A stretch of 64,000 bases of DNA, from contig NZ_WJNH01000001.1 of assembly GCF_009649735.1 (NCBI RefSeq), positions 186,001 to 250,000 on the forward strand. The letters are read 5' to 3'. Below are positions 8,043 through 16,994 of the stretch, piece after piece. Under the pieces are notes generated by a model. The model did not search any database. It worked only from the letters and a program-made list of their open reading frames with translations, and was not told the DNA's origin. Both the position numbers and the translations under genes were made by a program. Source of the stretch: Salinibacillus xinjiangensis (GTDB lineage Bacteria > Bacillota > Bacilli > Bacillales > Alkalibacillaceae). Within the stretch, counting starts at the first letter, position 1; each line of letters begins with the position of its first letter.

Positions 8043-9245
8043 TTAAATTACATTCTCGTCTTTCAATTTACTTAATTCATCTTTATCAATACCACATAAC
8101 TTTGAATACACTTCCAAATTGTGTTCCCCTAATTTCGGTCCTGTATGCTTTACTTTACCGGCTGTTCTTGAAAACTTCGGAACAACACCTTGCATTTTTA
8201 GCTCGTCAAAATCATCATCTTCCACAGATACAATACCTTCTCTTGCCCTTATATGATCTGATTCAAACAAATCTTGCATGTTCATCACCTTAGAATAAAA
8301 AGCAGCATCATTTTCATGAAGCAATTTTTCAATTTCGGAAAAAGTTCTATTGAGCATCCATTTTTTTATAATCCTATCTAACACCTCAATGTTTTCTACA
8401 CGTTTTTCATTCGTAATAAACCTAGGATCATTTGCTAATTCATCACCTCCAATAGCTTTCAAAAATCGTTTTGCAGTCTGATCAGTTGCTGCTGAAATCG
8501 TAATCCATTGATTATCTTTTGTTTTATATGTGTTAATTGGTTGACTTCCAGGGTGCTGATTTCCTTTTCGTTCTTGAATTTTATTTAATTGATCATACAT
8601 GGCTACTGGAAATTCAACAAGGCGGAAAAGGCTTTCAAAAAGAGCCAGATCAATCACCTGTCCCCCTTTGTTATTAAACTGACGCTCATATAGTGCTAGT
8701 GAAACACCGTAAGCACCCATTAATGCTGTTACAGAATCAGCCATTGAGAAACCAGCGTGTACTGGAGGCCCATCAGGAAAACCAGTAATATACTGAACAC
8801 CACTATAGGCCTCAGCAGCACGACCAAAAGAAGGAAGACTTGCTTTTGGTCCCGTTTGGCCATACCCACTTATACGTAGCAATATTAAATTTGGATTAAT
8901 GGCTTGTAATTGTTCCCAAGAGAGACCAAGTTTTTCTAAAACACCGGGTCGAAAGTTTTCAATTAGAACATCACTTTGTTCCACTAACTTTCTCATAAGT
9001 TCGTTGCCTTTTTTACTTTTAAGATTCAGAGTAATAGATTTTTTGTTTCTGTTCATTACCTTCCACCATAGGCTAGCTCCATCTTTCATGGGAGCTAGCC
9101 TTCTTGCAGGGTCACCATTTTTCGGACGTTCGACTTTTATAACTTCTGCTCCAAAGTCACCTAGAAGTCCAGCACATTGAGGACCAGCAATGACAGTACC
9201 TAAATCAATTATTCGAATGTTTTCTAGTATTTCTTTATTAAGCAT
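8043..9245 (-). CDS. CaiB/BaiF-type (family III) CoA-transferase
   Basis: 400 residues, the usual length. Family III enzymes move CoA between acyl-CoA and a free acid through an aspartyl-CoA anhydride. N-terminal landmarks are VIAGPQCAGLLGDFGAEVIK and the substrate-loop NRNKKSITLNLK. ENFRPGVLEKLGLSW and RISGYGQTGP follow. The probable catalytic Asp is in GFSMADSVTA (about 168). The C-terminus ends in the typical GEHNLEVYSKLCG. Two further family III enzymes are encoded at 15.7 and 39.8 kb. It starts 2 bases after the amidohydrolase stop codon with its AAGGAG inside that gene, so the two are translationally coupled. Confidence 0.93.
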   Translation of the reverse strand: MLNKEILENIRIIDLGTVIAGPQCAGLLGDFGAEVIKVERPKNGDPARRLAPMKDGASLWWKVMNRNKKSITLNLKSKKGNELMRKLVEQSDVLIENFRPGVLEKLGLSWEQLQAINPNLILLRISGYGQTGPKASLPSFGRAAEAYSGVQYITGFPDGPPVHAGFSMADSVTALMGAYGVSLALYERQFNNKGGQVIDLALFESLFRLVEFPVAMYDQLNKIQERKGNQHPGSQPINTYKTKDNQWITISAATDQTAKRFLKAIGGDELANDPRFITNEKRVENIEVLDRIIKKWMLNRTFSEIEKLLHENDAAFYSKVMNMQDLFESDHIRAREGIVSVEDDDFDELKMQGVVPKFSRTAGKVKHTGPKLGEHNLEVYSKLCGIDKDELSKLKDENVI

Positions 9246-9247
9246 GA

Positions 9248-10378
9248 TTAATCTCCTTGTGATGAAACTAAATTAACTGAATCAGGCAATTTAAATAGCT
9301 TTTTTGAATTATAATATTTGATTTTATCCCTTGTATCTTTTCTTAGTCCTTTTAATGCACCAATTGGAGAATCAAACTCCCAATGTGGATAATCAGAAGC
9401 GAATAACAGTCTGTCAGATCCAACCATATCAATTAATTGTTCTAAATGTTTAGAGTCCTTTGTCTCCGGTTCAATCATTGGTTGGGTTCCAAACCAGAAG
9501 TGTTCCTTAATATATTCACTAGGTGGTCTTTTCACCCAAGGAACTTCCCTTCTAACAGCACGCCATTGAGTATCTAACATGTACATTAATCCTGGAACCC
9601 ATGCAAATCCTGCTTCGATAAAGGCTACTTTCAGATCTGGGTACTTTTCAAATACACCCGCAAAAACCATATTTGCCATTTGAGCTTGGTAAGTTAGAGA
9701 ATGGGTTGATTGCGTTTCTACAAAGTAACGTGGAGGTCCTATTGGTCCTGATTTAAATAACCCTGTTGGGCCTACTGTTACATGGAACGTAACGACCAAA
9801 TCATTTCGAACTGCCGCTTCCCAGATAGGGTGATAACGAGGGTCTCCCCATCCTCCATATGGTGCGTGAATACCGAGTCCCACTTGAACCATTTGTGGAT
9901 GACTACCTAATCGGTCTATTTCTCTAGCAGCAGCTTCAGGGTCCTGTGCAGCTATCAGAACAGTTCCAAAGAGTCTTGGATCCTTTTCTAACCAATGTTC
10001 AATCAGCCAATCATTATAAGCAGGAGCCAAAGCTGTCGCCATTTCACGTTGAGGCGCACCAGATATAAAGAAGGTACCATCGGTGAACAAAATTGCGTGG
10101 GAATAGTTAAATTCATCCATTACCTGTTCTTTAAAGAAGTCCACTGACGAACAAGCCGGACCTCCTCCAGGAGTTTTACTATCTGCTCGCAGCCCTCCAT
10201 TTACTGGGATCGTGAAATCTACTGTAGGTAAATGACCCCGAAACTTACTTGCAATCATATAATCACGCCAATAATCATCGAGGTATGGCAATAAATCCCG
10301 TTTGCGTACAGGGTTTGGGTGAATATCACAATCAATTACAGGTAAAGTCCTTGACCCATTTTTCACTTCATCAGACAT
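9248..10378 (-). CDS. Amidohydrolase-family (amidohydrolase 2 / ACMSD-like) metal-dependent hydrolase or decarboxylase
   Basis: 376 residues of the TIM-barrel amidohydrolase-2 family, whose members include decarboxylases such as ACMSD and hydrolases. The first metal-binding element is IDCDIHPNP near residues 15-23, where the usual HxH is DxH. A conserved His follows in VVTFHVTVGPTG, and the late Asp in FASDYPHWEFDSP completes the metal site. It is the first gene after a strong sigma-A promoter (10426-10454) and a perfect operator palindrome (10402-10417), and it is coupled to the CoA-transferase downstream. The context points to an early step on an organic acid, perhaps decarboxylation or ring/ester hydrolysis; I cannot choose. 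Confidence 0.9.
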   Translation of the reverse strand: MSDEVKNGSRTLPVIDCDIHPNPVRKRDLLPYLDDYWRDYMIASKFRGHLPTVDFTIPVNGGLRADSKTPGGGPACSSVDFFKEQVMDEFNYSHAILFTDGTFFISGAPQREMATALAPAYNDWLIEHWLEKDPRLFGTVLIAAQDPEAAAREIDRLGSHPQMVQVGLGIHAPYGGWGDPRYHPIWEAAVRNDLVVTFHVTVGPTGLFKSGPIGPPRYFVETQSTHSLTYQAQMANMVFAGVFEKYPDLKVAFIEAGFAWVPGLMYMLDTQWRAVRREVPWVKRPPSEYIKEHFWFGTQPMIEPETKDSKHLEQLIDMVGSDRLLFASDYPHWEFDSPIGALKGLRKDTRDKIKYYNSKKLFKLPDSVNLVSSQGD

Positions 10379-10401
10379 AAAATGAAAACCTCCCTTAAAT
10401 T

Positions 10402-10417
10402 AAAGTGAGCTCACTTT
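10402..10417 (-). promoter_or_regulatory. Operator palindrome AAAGTGAGCTCACTTT, site 2
   Basis: A perfect 16-bp palindrome starting 9 bases downstream of the -10 box of the promoter at 10426-10454, so it covers about +2 to +17. A protein bound here would block initiation. The same arms occur at 2847-2862 and 31044-31061. The TetR-family gene at 11.7-12.3 kb is the nearest candidate regulator. Confidence 0.75.
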
Positions 10418-10425
10418 TAATTTAT

Positions 10426-10454
10426 ATTATAAATCACTTCACAATTGTTGTAAA
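10426..10454 (-). promoter_or_regulatory. Sigma-A promoter of the amidohydrolase-CoA-transferase-TRAP operon
   Basis: On the minus strand TTTACA (10454-10449) and TATAAT (10431-10426) are separated by exactly 17 bases. The -10 box is perfect and the -35 box matches five of six positions. Transcription would start near 10419 and run into the amidohydrolase gene. The spacer carries ACAATTGT, which also occurs in the twin promoter at 31068-31096. Confidence 0.75.
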
Positions 10455-10543
10455 TTGATTTTTGCTAATCATTAGATAATTTTATTTTTTCTGACAATTT
10501 TAAACGTACATGTCATCTATATCTAGTAATTTACAAACTTGTA

Positions 10544-11680
10544 TTATAAATTTAACTTTTTAGAAATTATAACCTTCATAATTTCCGTTGTACCAGCTGC
10601 AATCGTGTCCATTCGTGCGTTACGAAAACGACGAGCAAGTGGGTATTCTTCCATATATCCGATCCCACCATGAAGTTGTAAACAGTGATATGCTACACGA
10701 TTTGCCATTTCTGTAATCCACCATTTGGCCATAGCTATTTGTTTTTCATCTTCATGACCCTCTAAGTAATCGATAAGAATTTTATCTACAAAGGTTCGAC
10801 CAAGTTCAATTTCGGTTGCTAACTCAACTAATTTAAATTGATTATGTTGAAAACTACTAATATTTTTCCCAAAAGCTCTACGATTTCGGGTATAATCTAA
10901 GGTCAAATTTAAGATTTCTTCAGACTCTGCTTGTGATCGTATTGTTTGAACTAATCTTTCTTGTTTTAAGTTCTCCATCAAATAAGTAAACCCTTCTCCT
11001 TCATTTCCTAGTAGATTATGAACTGGTACCCGACAATCGTTAAAAAATAACTCACAAACTTCTGATGCCTTTCTGCCTAGTTTTTTCATACTTTTACCTT
11101 TTGTAAAACCATCTATTCCTTCCTCGACTATAATTAAACTAATTCCCTTATGTGGTTTTTCTTCGTTAAGGGAAGTTTTACATGCTAAGACGGTAGCACC
11201 ACTATTAAGCCCATTGGAAATATATACCTTTTGCCCATTTATAATATAAGTATCTCCATCTTTTTTTGCATATGTGGTTATACTAGAAACGTCTGAGCCT
11301 GTATTCGGTTCAGTAATTCCAATAGAAAGAGTTACTTCTCCACTCACACATTTTGGTAACCACTTTTGCTTTTGTTCTTCAGTACCATATTTTGAAATAT
11401 ACGGTGTGACAACATCGCTGTGTAATGGAATAGCGATATCCACAGCAGCTTTACCTAATTCCTCTATAATTATTGCGGAGTACTCAAAACCTGTACTAAA
11501 CCCACCGTATTTTTCTTCGACCCACGGACAAAGGAAACCATATCTCCCTAATTTATGCCAAATTTCCTTAGGTACAGCTCCAATTTCCTCCCACTTATCG
11601 TGAAAAGGTACAATCTCTTCTTGTAAAAATTTACGGAAAGACTTCCTAAATAAATTATGTTCATGTTTGTAAATATCCAT
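10544..11680 (-). CDS. Acyl-CoA dehydrogenase
   Basis: FAD-dependent alpha,beta-dehydrogenation of an acyl-CoA, 378 residues. Features include the FAD/substrate segment LSIGITEPNTGSDVSSITT (about 117-135), the NGQKVYISNG strand, the Arg-rich TRNRRAFGKNI, the C-terminal LQLHGGIGYMEEYPLARRFR and the catalytic Glu in AAGTTEIMK. Everything expected for an active enzyme is present. It starts with an ATG 5 bases after the TetR stop codon, so regulator and enzyme are co-transcribed. It probably feeds one of the two beta-oxidation sets encoded further upstream. Confidence 0.93.
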   Translation of the reverse strand: MDIYKHEHNLFRKSFRKFLQEEIVPFHDKWEEIGAVPKEIWHKLGRYGFLCPWVEEKYGGFSTGFEYSAIIIEELGKAAVDIAIPLHSDVVTPYISKYGTEEQKQKWLPKCVSGEVTLSIGITEPNTGSDVSSITTYAKKDGDTYIINGQKVYISNGLNSGATVLACKTSLNEEKPHKGISLIIVEEGIDGFTKGKSMKKLGRKASEVCELFFNDCRVPVHNLLGNEGEGFTYLMENLKQERLVQTIRSQAESEEILNLTLDYTRNRRAFGKNISSFQHNQFKLVELATEIELGRTFVDKILIDYLEGHEDEKQIAMAKWWITEMANRVAYHCLQLHGGIGYMEEYPLARRFRNARMDTIAAGTTEIMKVIISKKLNL

Positions 11681-11685
11681 AGGAA

Positions 11686-12315
11686 CTATTTCCCTCCAAA
11701 ATTAGTTCCACTTTTATTTTTAATCGTTTGCAACCATATGTCAGATACTGAATCACTTAGTTCCTCTAAATTAAATGAATCATCTCCACTTAATACACAC
11801 CAATTATATGCTGTTTGTTGAATCATGCTTGCAATCGCACTTGTTAGATAGTCTAAATTAACTTCCTTGCTCACACCTTCTTTTTCAAAAGTTCTGCGTA
11901 CATTGTGTATAAAACGTTGGCGAAGTTCTTTGTGTTTTTCACGATAAAAATGATCAAAACTTGAAACCTGAATTAAGACATTGTATAATTTCGCATGTTT
12001 TTTTATTGCTTTAAAGAATGCTCTAGTTGATAGTCTTATTTTCTGCTTCGAATCTAGACTTCCATGTATTTTACTTTCTTCGTAAATATCATCAATCATA
12101 TCGTTAATAATATCTACTAGTATTTCATCTTTATTTGAATAGTATCTATAAAAATTCCCCTCCGATATTTCTGCTTCAGTCGTGATATCGATTATTCTCG
12201 TATTTATATAGCCCTTTTCACCATAGACTACAGTTGCAGCCTTTTTTAGTTTATCTTTCATCATCTTCCCTTTTTGCGTTTTGGGTTCAATCAATTTATT
12301 GGAAATATTAACCAT
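11686..12315 (-). CDS. TetR/AcrR-family transcriptional regulator
   Basis: About 209 residues. The N-terminal DNA-binding domain has the recognition helix in ITTEAEISEGNFYRYYSNKD, typical of TetR proteins (GxxYxYFxxKEeL). The rest is a helical ligand-binding domain. The ATG at 12315 is preferred over the GTG at 12324 because AAAGGTGAT lies at correct spacing. Co-transcribed with the acyl-CoA dehydrogenase downstream. Fatty-acid type TetR repressors often bind acyl-CoA and control CoA-dependent catabolism, so it is a good candidate to read the AAAGTGA/TCACTTT palindromes in this window. That link is inference. Confidence 0.92.
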   Translation of the reverse strand: MVNISNKLIEPKTQKGKMMKDKLKKAATVVYGEKGYINTRIIDITTEAEISEGNFYRYYSNKDEILVDIINDMIDDIYEESKIHGSLDSKQKIRLSTRAFFKAIKKHAKLYNVLIQVSSFDHFYREKHKELRQRFIHNVRRTFEKEGVSKEVNLDYLTSAIASMIQQTAYNWCVLSGDDSFNLEELSDSVSDIWLQTIKNKSGTNFGGK

Positions 12316-12374
12316 ACCAATCACCTTTCATCCCTTTTTAAACTTTTGTAAATTAATTATATAATACTCTTTTC

Positions 12375-13946
12375 CTATTTTAAATGCACTCTGTTTTCTG
12401 CATCCCATGCTTGGTCGTTTGTCATTTCTTTTAACTTAAATTTTTGAATTTTTTCAGTAGGTGTTTTCGGTAACTCTTGTATAAATTCAATATATCTAGG
12501 GAGCATAAATTCTGACATGTGTTTTTTACAATAATTATAAACATCCTGTGCAGAAATGGCCTCTCCTGGCTTTGGTATTACAAAAACTTTAACTTCTTCT
12601 TCACTTAATTCATTCGGAACTCCTATAGCAGCAGATTCATAAACTCTGGGGTGATTATTAATGATTTTTTCAACCATATATGAGGAAATATTTTCACCCT
12701 TTCTACGAATCACATCTTTGGTCCGATCCATGAAAAAGTAAAAACCATCCTCATCCCGATAAACACGGTCACCAGTGTGAAACCAACCATCCCTAAATGC
12801 TTCCTTTGTTTTTTGCTCCATTTTATAATAGCCTTCCATAAACACATGATTTTTTAGAGGTTTTAAGCATAATTCACCAGGCTGATTTGCTGAAAGTGGG
12901 TGATTGTTGTCATCTCGAATGCTTGCTTCATAGCTTGTTAATGGCTTTCCACAAGATCCAATCCTAAAGTTACTAGGGGTATTGGCAATACAGGCTGTTG
13001 ATGTTTCAGTCGTCCCATACCCTTCTAACAATTGTAACCCAAAACGTTCTTGAAAAGGTTCCCATAAATCTTTAGGCACTGGTGCACCAAGTCCTAGTCT
13101 TACTGGATTATCATATTTAACATCTTTTGAAGTTTTATAAAGTATGGTAATCATTGCTCCAATAAACTTAAAGATTGTAACATTATATTTCTTCATTTCA
13201 CTCCAAAATTGAGAAGCGCTAAACTTTTTTCCAATAGCCATTGGAATTTTGGATAAAAGTGCTGGCATTGTCGTACCCATTTGTGCATTAACATGAAAAA
13301 ATGGCAAACAAGTATAAATAATGTCATTAGGACGAAATTGAAAAATCTTATTAGCAGAGATATTCCCAGCTTCCATATAAGCATTTTGACTTAACATGAC
13401 ACCTTTAGGTACACCTGTTGTCCCAGATGTATAAAGAATGCACATAAGGTTTTCAAGTGAAACAGTATCTCGATTTCTAAAAAAGGTGCTCTGGGCATTT
13501 AAAGCCCTTTCGAAAAGGTGGAAGTTAGGTTTATTTTCTACTGTGGAATGATGATCGGATAGGACTATTGTGTTTTGAACCTTTTCTAATGTTGGATAAA
13601 TAGATTGATATTCCATGAAAAACTGATCTTCTACAATTGCCAAAACAGCATCAGAGTGATTTATTATATAACTGAGCATTTCGCCTTTAGTTGACGTGTT
13701 GATTGGTACCATTACGGCACCAATTTTTGCAAGTCCGAACCAAGCAAAAATATATTCTGGTGAATTAGAGAGCAGTAAAGCCACTTTATCACCTTTTTTT
13801 ACTCCAAGAGATAAAAACAAATTAGCTGCTTTTGTTGCTTTTATGGAAATCTCACTTAATGTATAAATATCATCTTGGTAGTAGAGCCATTTTAAATCTG
13901 GTGATTCGTGAGCTAACTGTTCTAATTCCGTCCCGATATTTCTCAT
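12375..13946 (-). CDS. AMP-forming acyl-CoA synthetase/ligase (class I adenylate-forming)
   Basis: Activates a carboxylic acid to acyl-CoA with ATP. 523 residues from the ATG at 13946. An upstream in-frame TTG at 13964 is rejected because the frame there is the ribosome binding site itself (AAGGAGGT). Core motifs are YTSGTTGVPKGVMLSQ (ATP loop), GYGTTETS (A5), FHTGDRVYRDEDGFYFFMDR (A7), RRKGENISSYMVEK (A8) and the C-terminal PKTPTEKIQKFKLK with the adenylation Lys. Sequence resembles the crotonobetaine/carnitine-CoA ligase and fatty-acyl ligase group; substrate unknown. It follows the split AtuA genes. Confidence 0.93.
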   Translation of the reverse strand: MRNIGTELEQLAHESPDLKWLYYQDDIYTLSEISIKATKAANLFLSLGVKKGDKVALLLSNSPEYIFAWFGLAKIGAVMVPINTSTKGEMLSYIINHSDAVLAIVEDQFFMEYQSIYPTLEKVQNTIVLSDHHSTVENKPNFHLFERALNAQSTFFRNRDTVSLENLMCILYTSGTTGVPKGVMLSQNAYMEAGNISANKIFQFRPNDIIYTCLPFFHVNAQMGTTMPALLSKIPMAIGKKFSASQFWSEMKKYNVTIFKFIGAMITILYKTSKDVKYDNPVRLGLGAPVPKDLWEPFQERFGLQLLEGYGTTETSTACIANTPSNFRIGSCGKPLTSYEASIRDDNNHPLSANQPGELCLKPLKNHVFMEGYYKMEQKTKEAFRDGWFHTGDRVYRDEDGFYFFMDRTKDVIRRKGENISSYMVEKIINNHPRVYESAAIGVPNELSEEEVKVFVIPKPGEAISAQDVYNYCKKHMSEFMLPRYIEFIQELPKTPTEKIQKFKLKEMTNDQAWDAENRVHLK

Positions 13947-13988
13947 TATTTCTACCTCCTTCAATTAAATTGGTCATTTGGTGAAGCA

Positions 13989-14306
13989 TTAAGGTACTTC
14001 AACCTCTAGTCTCAAAATTAAATTTGACCAAGATTTCCCATGTGTATCAAGGTTGAGTGATCGAGATACACCACCGGACAAAGCATTCTCCATTACAAAA
14101 TTTATTGCTTTTATTCCTTCAAATTCATACCTTGTGATACTTCCCTTTACTAGTTCGCCAAACAATTCACGTACTTTTTCAATAGTTACTTGCTCTTTAA
14201 TTAATTCATAATCGGTTTCGTCAAATGGAACGACACCAATATTAGCTGTATCACCTTTATCTCCAGAACGAGAATATGCGATTTCACGTAATGGTATTTT
14301 TTTCAT
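13989..14306 (-). CDS. AtuA-related C-terminal domain protein (small half of a split AtuA)
   Basis: 105-residue protein with PLREIAYSRSGDKGDTANIGV at its start, the hallmark of the small alpha/beta domain that forms the C-terminal part of longer AtuA proteins. It lies 10 bases after the larger half (14317-15657), with its own AGGAGGGG ribosome binding site. AtuA was named from acyclic terpene utilisation in Pseudomonas, where its biochemical role is unsettled. Here the two halves are separate genes, probably forming a complex. No geranyl-CoA carboxylase genes are visible in the window, so terpene catabolism is not implied. Confidence 0.88.
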   Translation of the reverse strand: MKKIPLREIAYSRSGDKGDTANIGVVPFDETDYELIKEQVTIEKVRELFGELVKGSITRYEFEGIKAINFVMENALSGGVSRSLNLDTHGKSWSNLILRLEVEVP

Positions 14307-14316
14307 ATTACCCCTC

Positions 14317-15657
14317 CTATATCATATCTACTTTTAATTGAACATCATCATAATCTATAAATGTACTATACATTGCTAATACTTGTTTCACATTCCTACG
14401 GTTACCACCTGCTCCTGCTCCTCCTAATAAATATAATAATTCCACCTCATGAGCCCATTCTTCGGCAATTTCCTTTGATTCAGTTCTCATGGCCGAGCGT
14501 AACCTTACATCATATGGTGGTTCTGAGGGTTCAGGTGCAGCAGATCCATGAATAGAATTCACACCAATAATATCGTAACGTATTTCTAACGAATTATTTT
14601 TATATAATCGCTCAAAACGCTTTTCTAATGTTTCTTGACTTAATTTAGCTCGTTCATAAGCTCCTGGTCCAGCAAACGACATTTCTCCTTCACCAATGTA
14701 TCCTTCTAGCACACCTACTAGAACCTTTAATTGTTCAGGGCGACCTTTGCCAGAACCGTTTTCCACTAGTACTTCATCTTCGCCAACTTGTTTTACAGTA
14801 ACATTCCGAAGATCAGCTATCCCATCTGGAGTTATATAATTAGCAGGATCATGTACTTCATAAACCAATTGCCCTTTGCATGTTTCGGTAGTCATCAGTC
14901 CTCCAGCATCCTCTAATATCTTTACAACTCCATCGCCACTTTCATCAACAACTGCATATGGTAAGCCTAACCGGTGTAAATTAGGTACTACGCGATATGG
15001 AGGATCAGCAAAGTTTCCACCTGTAACATGTGTTCCGCATTCCAAAACATGCCCCATAATGATTCCTTTTCCCTTTCGATCCCAGTCATCTTCTGCCCAT
15101 TCAAATTCATGAATCATCGGACCTAAGAATAAGGAAGGATCCGCTAAACGGCCTCCAATAATAAAGTTAGCTCCATTATCTAACGCTTCGACAATGGCAT
15201 CTGCCCCAACATAGGCATTAGCCGATACAATGGTACCTGGAAGTTGACTAAGAGGTTCACCGGTTTCTAATATTGTAGGATCCGTTTCTTTAATATTTTC
15301 CATTACATCATCACCAGTAATAGCTGCTAATCGAATATTTGTTAAATTAAGCTCTTCCGCAATCTCCTTAACCCTTTTAATAGCTGCTTTAGGATTAGCT
15401 GCTCCCATATTACCTATTATCTTCAAACCTTTATCCACGTAAGGCAAAAAAGTGTACGCAAGCTCATCTAATCGCACATCGTATCCTGTATTAGGATCAT
15501 TTAATTTTCTCATTTGTGCCATGGATAATGTACGTTCTGCTAAGGAATCAAAACAAAGGTAGTCTAAATCCCCTTTTTCCGCTAATTCAACAGCGGGTTC
15601 AATTCTGTCTTCCGCATAACCAGATCCACAGCCGATACGAATTGATTTTTTTTCCAT
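14317..15657 (-). CDS. AtuA-family protein, DUF1446 domain (large half of a split AtuA)
   Basis: 446 residues, matching the DUF1446 portion of AtuA. Landmarks are IRIGCGSGYAEDRIEPAVEL at the start, DYLCFDSLAERTL, GANFIIGGRLADPSLFLGP, ECGTHVTGGNFADPPYRVV, and GVNSIHGSAAPEPSEPP near 350. The start ATG has a GAAAGG site upstream. Members occur in CoA-dependent acid catabolic operons but the reaction is not established. It lies between a family III CoA-transferase and a CoA ligase, so an acyl-CoA substrate is likely. The C-terminal domain found fused in some relatives is here the next gene. Confidence 0.9.
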   Translation of the reverse strand: MEKKSIRIGCGSGYAEDRIEPAVELAEKGDLDYLCFDSLAERTLSMAQMRKLNDPNTGYDVRLDELAYTFLPYVDKGLKIIGNMGAANPKAAIKRVKEIAEELNLTNIRLAAITGDDVMENIKETDPTILETGEPLSQLPGTIVSANAYVGADAIVEALDNGANFIIGGRLADPSLFLGPMIHEFEWAEDDWDRKGKGIIMGHVLECGTHVTGGNFADPPYRVVPNLHRLGLPYAVVDESGDGVVKILEDAGGLMTTETCKGQLVYEVHDPANYITPDGIADLRNVTVKQVGEDEVLVENGSGKGRPEQLKVLVGVLEGYIGEGEMSFAGPGAYERAKLSQETLEKRFERLYKNNSLEIRYDIIGVNSIHGSAAPEPSEPPYDVRLRSAMRTESKEIAEEWAHEVELLYLLGGAGAGGNRRNVKQVLAMYSTFIDYDDVQLKVDMI

Positions 15658-15722
15658 TATTAATTCCTACCTTTCTTTCTACAGAATTTTACTTGTTATC
15701 TATGAAAAATGTTTAAAACTAC

Positions 15723-16970
15723 TTAAATAATATTTTCTTTTTCTAAAGCTTTGATATCTGCTTCTGCAAAATCTAAATACTTTCTTAACACTTCTCCTGT
15801 ATGCTCTCCTAACTTTGGTGGTCGCCGTACTTGTTGTCCTTCTTCTGATAACTCAGACATCTTAATTGGATTCCCTACAGCTTTTAACGTTTTTCCTTCT
15901 CCCATTGGAAATTCCACTAACATCTTTCTTGCTTGGATATGAGGATCTTCTTCTAAATCTTCGGGGTCCAATACAGGTGCAGCGGCAATTCCAGCCTCAC
16001 GAAACATTGATGCTACTTGGTGCTTAGAATACTTACTTGCCCAATCTTCTAGTACAGGTCTGAAAAAAGACTCTACTTGACTACCTCGTTTTTCTGGAGT
16101 ATCAAATTCTGGATTAGATAACAAGTCCTCTCTCTCGATAATCTTACAAAAACTTTGCCAATGGCTTTCCACAAATACACTTACCGTAAAGTACCCGTCA
16201 TTAGCCTTAAAATCACCCACAATAAAGGAGAGAAAATTCGTTTCTGGGGAAGGTTTTACCCCTGTTAGAAAATAATTCATCATCGGCCTTTCATTCAATA
16301 GAAATAAACTATCCATCATAGCAATGTCCACATATCGACCTTTACCTGTTTCCTTTGCATCATGTAATGCTACAAGTAATCCAATTACTCCATTAAGGCC
16401 TGTAAATATATCTCCCAAAGAAAGCCCATGAAACCCACCAGCCTCATCTGACTTGGTACGGCTATTTAAATTATAAGTAATACCAGCCAGAGATTCAGCT
16501 ATGTTTCCATATGCTGCCCAGTCTTTATAGGGACTAGCTAAAATGTCTTTATGACCATATCCACTAAGGGATACATAAACTAACTTTTCATTAATTTTTG
16601 ATAAATCACGATAACCTAATCCTAATTTTTCCATAACACCTGCTCGAAAGTTTTCGACAACTACATCAGCATTTTCTGCTAATTGCTTGAATACTTCTTT
16701 CCCCTTATCCGATGATAAGTCAAGGGTTATACTCTTTTTATTTCGATTCACACGATACATCGTGGAGGCTGTTTTACTACCATCATAATCGTCTAAATAC
16801 GGTCCACCTCTGCGACCTGACTCTCCTACTTTAGGTCGTTCTATCTTTATAACCTCTGCACCCATGTCAGCTAATAATTGTGTAGCCATAGGACCTGCAA
16901 CCATATGTTCTGCAGCTAAAATAACAAGTCCGTCAAGAGGGAGTTTTCGTTTTTGCTCATGTATATTCAC
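15723..16970 (-). CDS. CaiB/BaiF-type (family III) CoA-transferase
   Basis: 415 residues from a GTG start. The N-terminus carries MVAGPMATQLLADMGAEVIK, followed by the NRNKKSITLDLSSDKG segment and ENFRAGVMEKLGLGYRDL. The probable catalytic Asp is in LSLGDIFTGL (about 190). The C-terminal LGEHTGEVLRKYL is typical. It lies 65 bases upstream of the large AtuA half and 24 after a thiolase. It probably exchanges CoA between a product acyl-CoA and the incoming acid. It differs clearly from the CoA-transferases at 8.0 and 39.8 kb, so it probably handles a different acid. Confidence 0.92.
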   Translation of the reverse strand: MNIHEQKRKLPLDGLVILAAEHMVAGPMATQLLADMGAEVIKIERPKVGESGRRGGPYLDDYDGSKTASTMYRVNRNKKSITLDLSSDKGKEVFKQLAENADVVVENFRAGVMEKLGLGYRDLSKINEKLVYVSLSGYGHKDILASPYKDWAAYGNIAESLAGITYNLNSRTKSDEAGGFHGLSLGDIFTGLNGVIGLLVALHDAKETGKGRYVDIAMMDSLFLLNERPMMNYFLTGVKPSPETNFLSFIVGDFKANDGYFTVSVFVESHWQSFCKIIEREDLLSNPEFDTPEKRGSQVESFFRPVLEDWASKYSKHQVASMFREAGIAAAPVLDPEDLEEDPHIQARKMLVEFPMGEGKTLKAVGNPIKMSELSEEGQQVRRPPKLGEHTGEVLRKYLDFAEADIKALEKENII

Positions 16971-16994
16971 CTTTACAACACCTTCCTTCTATTT

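Noticed and set aside
12375-13964. Longer form of the CoA ligase beginning MKEVEIM
   Set aside because: The added codons are the ribosome binding site AAGGAGGT of the ATG at 13946.
13989-15657. Acyclic terpene degradation pathway
   Set aside because: Only AtuA-like proteins are present; no geranyl-CoA carboxylase or other Atu-specific genes are visible.
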